Positions 24,813-31,352 of a stretch of 60,615 nt of DNA are shown here, piece after piece. The stretch covers positions 1-60,615 of the forward strand of contig JANQIO010000062.1 of the NCBI GenBank assembly GCA_028282105.1. Direction: 5' to 3'. Within the stretch, counting starts at the first letter, position 1. Each line of letters begins with the position of its first letter. A program made the position numbers and the translations under genes. The notes below the pieces were generated by a model. That model made no database searches. It was not told the origin of the DNA and saw only the letters and a list, made by a program, of their open reading frames with translations. Source of the stretch: Halieaceae bacterium. Its GTDB lineage: Bacteria > Pseudomonadota > Gammaproteobacteria > Pseudomonadales > Halieaceae.

Positions 24813-25766
24813 CTAGTGTTCGCGGGGCAGGCGGTCGGCATCGCGCGCTGCATCAATGATGACCCCGCCGGGGACTGACAACGCCGGGGTGTCGGCAGGC
24901 GCAGGCACCCCGTACCAGGAAATCGCCGCGCGCTGGGGAAAACGCCTCACCACCTCGCCGGTTGCGCGGTTGACCCACACGGCATCGAATGTGCCGGTGG
25001 TGGTCATCATGCCGCGCCACATCACCGCCGGGTCTTCAAACAGGCCGCGGTCCACGTCGGCATAGGCCTGCAGGGCGATGTGTTCCGGGAGCTGCGCCAC
25101 CACTTCCTCGCCGTGCACTATGCCCACGTAGATCGGTGCAATCACGTGTTCTACGGAACGTTGCCGGCCGTCCCGCTCCACGCTGAGTCCCCAGCCCATA
25201 TGCACGGTCTGGCCAGTACGGATGGCCGCCAGCAGGGCCGCCCGCGAGCCCGCCAGAGTTTCGCCGTTGCTGCCATTGCGGAACAGCAAGCTGGGCAAGG
25301 CCTGGTTTTCACTGCACCAGGTAATGCGCACCGCGATACTGTCGGGCATGGTGGTGCCATCGCTAAAGGAGCCCTGCAGTACCCCGGTGGTGCCCAGCAG
25401 GCCGCGCCACTCGCTGTACTTTTCCGGCAGGCTCATGTCGCCGCTGTCGCGGGAGGGTTTCTGCCGGTGAATGCCCAACACCTGGGCGTGCACTTCCCCG
25501 AGCCGTACCGAGAGAAAGGCGGCCTCTGACCAGTGCGACATATCGGGCTTGCCGTTGCCGTCAAAGTCCAGTTCCCAGCCCACCCTGATGGGGTCGCCGC
25601 GCTGCACGGCGGCAATCAGCGCTTCGCGGCTGCCGTGCACGGTCTGCCGGTCGAAGCCGGTGGCAAACAGCCTGCCCGGGCAGTCCTGGGCCGCCTGGGA
25701 AGAGGCGTTGGCGAAGAGCAGCAGGATAAACAGCGTTGCAGACAACAGCGGACGAAAGCGGGACAT
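24813..25766 (-). CDS. Secreted protein with two tandem copies of an uncharacterised domain
   Basis: I do not recognise the family. The 317-residue product has a Sec signal peptide (LLSATLFILLLFANASSQAA, mature end near residue 26) and two related halves of about 125 residues. Copy 1 carries HGSREALIAAVQRGDPIRVGWEL, copy 2 carries AGSRAALLAAIRTGQTVHMGWGL. Each is followed by a similar W-R-G-(L/M)-(L/M)-G/T-T-T-G pattern (EWRGLLGTTGVLQGSF and MWRGMMTTTGTFDAVW). ATG 25766 is chosen because it opens the signal peptide; GGAGCC lies upstream. It converges with marR (3 nt apart). It is a periplasmic or exported protein of unknown role. Confidence 0.75.
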   Translation of the reverse strand: MSRFRPLLSATLFILLLFANASSQAAQDCPGRLFATGFDRQTVHGSREALIAAVQRGDPIRVGWELDFDGNGKPDMSHWSEAAFLSVRLGEVHAQVLGIHRQKPSRDSGDMSLPEKYSEWRGLLGTTGVLQGSFSDGTTMPDSIAVRITWCSENQALPSLLFRNGSNGETLAGSRAALLAAIRTGQTVHMGWGLSVERDGRQRSVEHVIAPIYVGIVHGEEVVAQLPEHIALQAYADVDRGLFEDPAVMWRGMMTTTGTFDAVWVNRATGEVVRRFPQRAAISWYGVPAPADTPALSVPGGVIIDAARDADRLPREH

Positions 25767-25920
25767 AAACGTGGCTCCGGGGTTCAACGGCAAACAGGGC
25801 CGGTTAAACAATGGCGCGGGGAGGGTAGCAGGCTGATGTAGACCGGGTAGCATGCCTGCGACGGGACGACGGTGTCCTGCGTCGGTTGCACGCCGGCCTG
25901 CCGGACACTCCGGCCGGCGT

Positions 25921-26367
25921 TTAGCCCAGCAGGTCTGCCACGAACGCTTCCCACACCGGGTGCTCGGCAAGGTTCCAGGTTGCGGCGATGAACGCGCGGG
26001 CCTGAGGCTGGCTCCAGCCCAGCTGTCTGACCGCGTAAATCGCGTAGAACGCCGATACCCGGTAGTTGGCAGCACAGTGCACCATCAGCTTGCGCTCACC
26101 GTTGGCCTGCATGGCCGCCTCAAACTGTGCAAAATCCTCGGGCGCGGGGGCGGCGAAGTCGACGGGAATATAGGTGTAGGCCAGCCCCTGGCCGGTGACG
26201 ATCTCGGTTTCGCCAGCTATTGCATAGGGGCTGTCGTGGGGCAGCAGGTTGATCACCGCCTGGTAACCCTCGGCGCCCAGTTCCTCGAGCTGCTCCGGGC
26301 TCAGCACGCCTGCGGTACTCAGTTGCGGGTGAATGCTGCGGTAGTTGTAGGCCTGGTCAACGCTCAT
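25921..26367 (-). CDS. Protein-tyrosine/dual-specificity phosphatase-like protein
   Basis: This small (148-residue) cysteine-phosphatase-fold protein resembles beta-lactamase-hydrolase-type and TIGR01244-like phosphatases. The expected P-loop HCxxGxR(S/T) appears as HCAANYRVS, with Asn replacing the central Gly while Cys and Arg remain. Upstream, LPHDSPYAIAGE may provide the general-acid loop. The N-terminal Y(N)YRSIHPQLSTAGVLSPEQL is typical of the family. It is 21 nt upstream of the thiolase-like stop and may be the last gene of the DUF35/thiolase transcript. Substrate is unknown. Confidence 0.75.
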   Translation of the reverse strand: MSVDQAYNYRSIHPQLSTAGVLSPEQLEELGAEGYQAVINLLPHDSPYAIAGETEIVTGQGLAYTYIPVDFAAPAPEDFAQFEAAMQANGERKLMVHCAANYRVSAFYAIYAVRQLGWSQPQARAFIAATWNLAEHPVWEAFVADLLG

Positions 26368-26388
26368 GTTGGCCCCGCTGTGGCTCGG

Positions 26389-27579
26389 CTAGCGTTTAAC
26401 GATAACAGAGGAACCGTGGCCGAACAGGCCCTGGTTGGCGGTGATACCCACGTTTGCGCCCTGCACCTGGCGCGGGCCGGCTTCGCCACGCAGTTGCCAG
26501 GTCAGTTCGCAGACCTGGGCCAGGGCCTGGGCGGGCACCGCCTCGCCGAAGCAGGCCAGGCCGCCAGAGGCGTTGACTGGGATCTTGCCGCCGACCGCGG
26601 TATCACCGGCGCGTAGCAGGTGAGCCGCCTGGCCGGGTTCGCAGAGCTTCAGGTCTTCGATCCAGTCCAGCTCCAGGGCGGTGGAGAGGTCATACACTTC
26701 CGCCAGGTCGATGTCCTCCGGACCTATGCCGGCCTCCTCGTAAGCCTTGAGGGGAATCTGCGAACGGTAGTTGATGGCTTCAATGCCGGCCGCCGCGGCG
26801 GAGTCAGTGGCGATATCGGGCATTTCCACGGTGCCGCTGGCAAAGGTCGGCGTGACGGTGGAAATAGCCGCCACTCTCGGTGCATCACCCTTGCCGATTT
26901 TTTTCGCATAGTCGAGGCTGGCGACGATCAGCGCGGCGCCGCCATCGCTGGTGGCGCAGATATCCATCAGGCGCAGCGGGTCGGCGACCATCGCTGAATT
27001 GGCGACGTCATCCGCTGTAAAGGTCTTGGTATAGCGGGCGCGGGGGTTTTGGCTGCCGATAGCGGCGTTCTTTACCTTGACCGCCGCAAAGTCCTCCTGG
27101 GTGTCGCCATACAGGGCCATGCGCCGCCGGGCGTAGAGGGCAAAATAGGTGGGGTTGGTGATACCCAGGTAAAAGCGCACCCAGTCCGGGTCCTCGGGCC
27201 GGTAGCCCTTGGCGGGTGCGAGGAATCCCTTGGGGGTGGTGTCAGCCCCCACCACCAGCGCCACGTCGCAGTGGCCGGCGAGAATCTTGGTGCGGGCTGC
27301 GGCCAGGGCCTGGGAGCCCGAGGCGCAGGCGGCATAGGAGGTGTTGACCTCGGCCCCCTGCCAGCCCAGGGCCTGGGCGATGGTGGCGCCGGCCACATAG
27401 CCCGGGTAGCCGCAGCGCACCGTGGCGCCGCCGCTGACAAATGTGATGTCCTGCCAGGGAATGCCGGCATCGGCCAGCGCCTCGCGGGCGGCGGCGACGC
27501 CGTACTCGGCGAAATTCCTGCCCCATTTACCCCACTGTGTCATACCGGCGCCGATGATGGCGATGTCGTTCGCGCTCAT
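26389..27579 (-). CDS. Thiolase-fold lipid-transfer-protein-like acyltransferase or aldolase
   Basis: This 396-residue thiolase-fold enzyme belongs to the SCP-x/lipid-transfer group. The N-terminal half has SYAACASGSQALAAA, with a cysteine near the normal nucleophile. The C-terminal motif reads NASGGLACFGEAVPA, so the catalytic His of the GHP motif is replaced by Glu. It ends with ITANQGLFGHGSSVIV. ATG 27579 overlaps the DUF35 stop (ATGA). Thiolase-like/DUF35 pairs such as Ltp2-ChsH2 perform the retro-aldol step of steroid side-chain degradation and lack normal thiolase chemistry. That model fits the missing His and the neighbouring acyl-CoA dehydrogenase pair. A degradative thiolase remains possible. 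Confidence 0.85.
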   Translation of the reverse strand: MSANDIAIIGAGMTQWGKWGRNFAEYGVAAAREALADAGIPWQDITFVSGGATVRCGYPGYVAGATIAQALGWQGAEVNTSYAACASGSQALAAARTKILAGHCDVALVVGADTTPKGFLAPAKGYRPEDPDWVRFYLGITNPTYFALYARRRMALYGDTQEDFAAVKVKNAAIGSQNPRARYTKTFTADDVANSAMVADPLRLMDICATSDGGAALIVASLDYAKKIGKGDAPRVAAISTVTPTFASGTVEMPDIATDSAAAAGIEAINYRSQIPLKAYEEAGIGPEDIDLAEVYDLSTALELDWIEDLKLCEPGQAAHLLRAGDTAVGGKIPVNASGGLACFGEAVPAQALAQVCELTWQLRGEAGPRQVQGANVGITANQGLFGHGSSVIVKR

Positions 27580-28022
27580 GCCCTGGCCTCCGGCTGCCAT
27601 TTCCAGATGATCTTGTCGCCGTTCGGGTCGCTGTGCAGGGTATCCAGCACCAGTTCCATGGGCATGCCGACCTCCAGATCGTCCACCGTGAGCGGCGCCA
27701 CAACCTGCCCCAGAACCACCATTTGCTCCCGCTCCAGGTGCACCGCGGCAATGGCGAAAGGTACAAAGGGGTCGGGCGCCACGAAGGGCTCCGGTGGCTG
27801 GTAGCAGGCGTTGGTGTAGCTCCACAGGGTGCCGCGACGGCTCAGCTTCACCTCGCTGAACTCGGTGCTATCACAGTGGGGGTTGCGGCAGTAGCCCGAC
27901 TGGGCGGGAAAGCAGTAGGTGCCGCATTTGTCGCAGCGGCTGCCCAGCAGGTGCGGGTTGATGTCATCCAGGGTGTACCAGCCCTCAATAGCCGGGCTCC
28001 TTGCCGCGCTGTCCGTCGCCAT
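27576..28022 (-). CDS. DUF35 OB-fold protein with rubredoxin-like zinc ribbon
   Basis: This 148-residue partner protein of thiolase-fold enzymes has an N-terminal zinc ribbon with ligands in CDKCGTYCFP and YCRNPHCD (CxxC...CxxxxC). A C-terminal OB-fold follows (about 62-140, GTLWSYTNACYQPPEPF, PLTVDDLEVGMPMELVLD). In characterised complexes (ChsH2, Ltp partners) this domain binds the acyl-CoA moiety. The 4-bp overlap with the thiolase-like gene indicates co-translation and complex formation. It is the first gene of the operon, divergent from the acyl-CoA dehydrogenases. Confidence 0.9.
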   Translation of the reverse strand: MATDSAARSPAIEGWYTLDDINPHLLGSRCDKCGTYCFPAQSGYCRNPHCDSTEFSEVKLSRRGTLWSYTNACYQPPEPFVAPDPFVPFAIAAVHLEREQMVVLGQVVAPLTVDDLEVGMPMELVLDTLHSDPNGDKIIWKWQPEARA

Positions 28023-28124
28023 GGTGTTGCTCTTGCAGAGTTTGGCGGCAGCATACTACCCGCTCGAAATCGTGAACAAGCCGGTCTGATCAGTTTCAAC
28101 AGCCTGGAATGATTAGTTTGACTA

Positions 28125-28152
28125 TTGAGGGGTGGGGGCCTGAGCTTATGAT
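28125..28152 (+). promoter_or_regulatory. Candidate promoter of the acyl-CoA dehydrogenase operon
   Basis: TTGAGG (28125-28130) and TATGAT (28147-28152) are 16 nt apart, about 24 nt before the start codon, leaving a short leader with a strong GGAGG ribosome binding site. The motif match is moderate. Confidence 0.4.
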
Positions 28153-28175
28153 GGCGAGGTAACGGAGGACCAGCC

Positions 28176-29360
28176 ATGCGGATTGAATTCACCCCCGAGC
28201 AGACGGCGCTGCGCGACGAACTGCGCGACTACTTCGGCGCCCTGATGACGGACGCCCTGCGCGTGGAGTGCACCCGCGACATGGGCGAGGGCGGTGGCCC
28301 CCTGTGGCGAGAGGCGCTGCAACAGATGGGCCGCGACGGCTGGATCGGTGTTGGCTGGCCGACGGAGCAGGGTGGCCGCGGACTGTCACCCATCGAACAA
28401 TTCATTTTTATCGAAGAGGTGATGCGCGCCGGCTATCCGTTTCCCTTCCTCACCACGGAATCCGTCGGTCCGATGCTCGCCGAGCACGGCAATGACTGGC
28501 AGCGCGAAGAGCTGGTGCCGAAAATCCTGCGCGGCGAACTGCTGATTTCCATCGGCTACTCCGAGCCCGGCGCCGGCACGGATCTCGCCTCACTCAAAAC
28601 CAGCGCCGTGAAAGACGGCGACGACTGGGTGATCAACGGCCAGAAGATGTGGACCAGCCTGGCGCACTTCTGTCACTACACCTGGCTGGCGGCGCGCACC
28701 GACCCGGACGCGCCCAAGAAGCACAAGGGCATCTCCATGTTCCTGGTGCCCAACAGTGACCCAGGCTGGAGCTGTACCCCGGTCAACACCCTGGGTGGTG
28801 TGCGTACCAACGCCACCTTCTACGACAATATCCGGGTGCCCGACCGCAATCGGGTGGGCGAGTTGCACGGTGGCTGGAAGCTGATCACCAGCCAGCTCAA
28901 TCGCGAGCGCCTGGGGCTGGTGAACGTCGGCCCCACGTCGGTGCTGTTCAACCGGGTGGTCGACTGGGCGGCTGCCACCCAGGTGGACCAGGGCCGCCTC
29001 CTGGACCAGCCCTGGGTGCAGCTTAACCTGGCGCGGGTGCGCAGCGGTATCGAAGCCCTCAAGCTGATTTGTTACAAGCAGGCCTGGGCCATGACCGAGG
29101 GTCAGCTCGATATGGCCGACGCCTCCGCCGCCAAGGTTTACGGCTCCGAGTTTTTCATTGAGGTGTACCGGCTGCTGGGCGAAGTGCTGGGCCAGGCCTC
29201 ACTGGTCAAAGGCGATTCGGAGGCCGGCGCCGTGCTGGGCGGGCAACTGGAGCGGCTCTACCGCACCGCGTCGATCATCACCTTCGGCGGCGGCACCAAT
29301 GAAATCCAGCGCGACATTATTTCGGCAGCGGGCCTGTGGATGCCCCGCGCCAGCCGTTAG
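28176..29360 (+). CDS. Acyl-CoA dehydrogenase, subunit 1 of a probable heteromer
   Basis: This FAD-dependent enzyme introduces an alpha-beta double bond into an acyl-CoA. The 394-residue protein has the N-terminal helical domain, YSEPGAGTDLASLKT and NGQKMWTSLAHFCHYTWL of the beta domain, and a C-terminal helix bundle ending FGGGTNEIQRDIISAAGLWMPR. The position that holds the catalytic Glu in short/medium-chain enzymes (YEGT) is Gly here (FGGGT). The base may lie elsewhere, as in long-chain/isovaleryl types, or be supplied through heteromer formation with the next gene. Paired dissimilar ACADs acting as alpha2beta2 heterotetramers are characteristic of steroid side-chain degradation. It has a strong ribosome binding site. 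Confidence 0.9.
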   Translation: MRIEFTPEQTALRDELRDYFGALMTDALRVECTRDMGEGGGPLWREALQQMGRDGWIGVGWPTEQGGRGLSPIEQFIFIEEVMRAGYPFPFLTTESVGPMLAEHGNDWQREELVPKILRGELLISIGYSEPGAGTDLASLKTSAVKDGDDWVINGQKMWTSLAHFCHYTWLAARTDPDAPKKHKGISMFLVPNSDPGWSCTPVNTLGGVRTNATFYDNIRVPDRNRVGELHGGWKLITSQLNRERLGLVNVGPTSVLFNRVVDWAAATQVDQGRLLDQPWVQLNLARVRSGIEALKLICYKQAWAMTEGQLDMADASAAKVYGSEFFIEVYRLLGEVLGQASLVKGDSEAGAVLGGQLERLYRTASIITFGGGTNEIQRDIISAAGLWMPRASR

Positions 29361-29369
29361 GGGGCAGAC

Positions 29370-30506
29370 ATGGACTTCGGATTCTCTGAAACCCAGCGCG
29401 ACGTGCAGCAGCTTGCCCGCAAGATTCTGGGTGAGCAGGTCAGCGCTGAGACGCTGGCCCAGTACGACGAGTTCGCCGCCGAACGCTTCGACCGGGGCCT
29501 CTGGCAGCAGTTGGCTGACGCCGGTCTGCTGGGGGTGGCCATCGACCAGGCTCACGGCGGCATGGGCCTGGGTTTCTTTGAGCTGGCGCTGCTGGTGGAA
29601 GAGGCCGGCCGGGTTGTCGCACCACTGCCGCTGATACCCCATGCCGTGTCTGCCGCGCTGGCGATCCAGCAGTTTGGCAGCGAGGCCCAGCGCGCGGCGC
29701 TGTTACCGGGGGCCGCTGACGGCAGCCTGCAGCTCAGTGCCGCCCTCGCGGAAACCAATAACGACAATCCCGCCCGGCCGAGCGCGGTGCAGGCGGTAGT
29801 CGATGGCGCGGGATACCGGCTCAACGGCATCAAGACCTGCGTACCGTATGCTCGCGGCGCCACCGCCATACTGGCCAGCGCCGCCGCGCCGGAGGGCACG
29901 ATCGCGGTGCTGATTGACCCGGTGGCGGCTGGGGTGCGCTTCAGCGACGTCAGCTACACCACCTATGAGCCGCTGGTGGAGATGGCGCTGGACGAAGTGA
30001 TGATTGATGCTGACGCGGTGCTGGCGGGGCCGGAGCAGGGCGCGGCCGTTATGCAGTGGACCGCCGAGCGCACCACCGCGGCACTGTGCGCCCACCAGCT
30101 CGGGGTCACTGATGTGGCCATGCGCATGACCGCCTCCTACACCGCCGAGCGTGAACAGTTTGGGGTGCCCGTCGCCACCTTCCAGGCAGTGGGGCACCGG
30201 GCGGCCAACTGCTTCATCGACGTGGAATGCCTGCGACTCAACAGCTACCAGGCGGTGAGCCTGCTGGATGCCGGTAACGACGCCACCACCGAAGTGCAGA
30301 TTGCCAAGGTGTGGGCCGGAGATGTGGGTCACCGGGTCAGCTATGCCGCCCAGCACCTGCACGGCGGTACCGGCATCGACCGCGATTATCCCCTGTGGCG
30401 CTTTTGCCTGTGGGCGCGCCACAACGAGGTGATGTTGGGGGGCAGCGCCCGTCAGCTGTCGGCACTGGGTGAGCGCATCGCCGCTGGCGAGGCCTATTGC
30501 CGCTAG
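29370..30506 (+). CDS. Acyl-CoA dehydrogenase, subunit 2 of a probable heteromer
   Basis: This 378-residue acyl-CoA dehydrogenase family protein starts 9 nt after subunit 1. The N-terminal domain (MDFGFSETQRDVQQLARKIL) is typical. The middle beta domain is divergent: ETNNDNPARPS replaces the usual TEP.aGSD motif, suggesting weak or altered flavin/substrate binding. The C-terminal domain keeps the FAD-contact sequence REQFGVPVATFQAVGHRAA and ends with QHLHGGTGIDRDYPLWR, where HGGTG resembles the steroid-pathway beta subunits. The pairing suggests an alpha/beta complex rather than two independent enzymes. Confidence 0.88.
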   Translation: MDFGFSETQRDVQQLARKILGEQVSAETLAQYDEFAAERFDRGLWQQLADAGLLGVAIDQAHGGMGLGFFELALLVEEAGRVVAPLPLIPHAVSAALAIQQFGSEAQRAALLPGAADGSLQLSAALAETNNDNPARPSAVQAVVDGAGYRLNGIKTCVPYARGATAILASAAAPEGTIAVLIDPVAAGVRFSDVSYTTYEPLVEMALDEVMIDADAVLAGPEQGAAVMQWTAERTTAALCAHQLGVTDVAMRMTASYTAEREQFGVPVATFQAVGHRAANCFIDVECLRLNSYQAVSLLDAGNDATTEVQIAKVWAGDVGHRVSYAAQHLHGGTGIDRDYPLWRFCLWARHNEVMLGGSARQLSALGERIAAGEAYCR

Positions 30507-30519
30507 CTACACTCGGCCC

Positions 30520-31197
30520 ATGTGCGGGCGCTTCAATGTCATCGACAATCCGGAACTCCAGTCGCTGCTGACCGAGTTGGGTATCGACCTCGGCCTGCCT
30601 ACCCGCAGCAATATCGCCCCCACCGAAAGCATTGCCCTGGTGCGTGAACAGAGCCCGCGTGCCCTGGCCGAGGTGCGCTGGTGGCTGACCCCGCGCTGGG
30701 CGAAGCAGGTGGACCAGAAGTACTCCATGTTCAACGCCCGGGCCGAGGGCCTGGCCGACAGCCGTGCCTACGGCGAGCCTTTCCGCCAGCGCCGCGGCAT
30801 CGTGCCGGCCTCGTCATTCATCGAGTGGCGCAAGGAAGGCAGTCACAAACAGCCCTACCGCATCGAGGCGGTGGATGAAGCCCTGGTCCTGGCGGCGGTG
30901 TGGGAGCGCTGGGAGCGGGAGGGTCAGGTGGTGGAATCCTGTGCCCTGGTCACCGTGGCGGCGGCGCCTGAGTTCGAGCCGCTTCATCACCGCATGCCGC
31001 TGGTGCTGGTGGGGGAGGAGCGCGACCGCTGGCTGGCAGCCGAGCGCCAGGTAGCCCCCGATGATCCACTGTTCCAGCCACTGCTGAAACGGCCCCTGCG
31101 GGCGACGCCGATCTCCCGCGATGTCAACAATGCCCGCAACAAGTCCCCGGCGCTGTTGGAGCCCGTTGGCGAGCCGCTTGCCATCGGCAGCCCGTGA
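30520..31197 (+). CDS. yedK: SRAP/HMCES-family abasic-site DNA-protein crosslinking protein (YedK)
   Basis: This protein shields abasic sites in single-stranded DNA by forming a thiazolidine crosslink through Cys2 after Met removal. The product has 225 residues. The start must be ATG 30520, because MCGRF places the catalytic cysteine at position 2; the longer frame from 30469 would bury it. Other family residues are NIAPTE, FNARAEGL, PASSFIEWRKEG (catalytic Glu) and HHRMPLVL (catalytic His). No Shine-Dalgarno is visible and the start lies only 13 nt after the acyl-CoA dehydrogenase stop, so translation may be coupled. Function looks unrelated to the upstream catabolic genes. Confidence 0.92.
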   Translation: MCGRFNVIDNPELQSLLTELGIDLGLPTRSNIAPTESIALVREQSPRALAEVRWWLTPRWAKQVDQKYSMFNARAEGLADSRAYGEPFRQRRGIVPASSFIEWRKEGSHKQPYRIEAVDEALVLAAVWERWEREGQVVESCALVTVAAAPEFEPLHHRMPLVLVGEERDRWLAAERQVAPDDPLFQPLLKRPLRATPISRDVNNARNKSPALLEPVGEPLAIGSP

Positions 31198-31213
31198 CTC
31201 AGGCCGATATTTC

Positions 31214-31235
31214 GTACTTTTTCGTACAAATGTAC
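31214..31235. promoter_or_regulatory. Triple GTAC repeat upstream of the TonB receptor
   Basis: Three GTAC motifs at 31214, 31224 and 31232 lie in an AT-rich stretch (TTCGTAC, TTCGTAC, ATGTAC) about 120 nt upstream of the receptor gene. A further 10-bp palindrome, ATGACGTCAT, is at 31323-31332, just before the AGGGGA ribosome binding site. Either could be a regulator site; neither is matched to a known regulator. Confidence 0.35.
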
Positions 31236-31352
31236 AAAAAAATGCCGGTTTGCTCTGGCGTCCCTGTCTAACTTCTGTTAAATCTGTGGCCCATAAAAAT
31301 CGCAAAACAAGCTAACCACTAGATGACGTCATAGCGTCACAGGGGATACACA

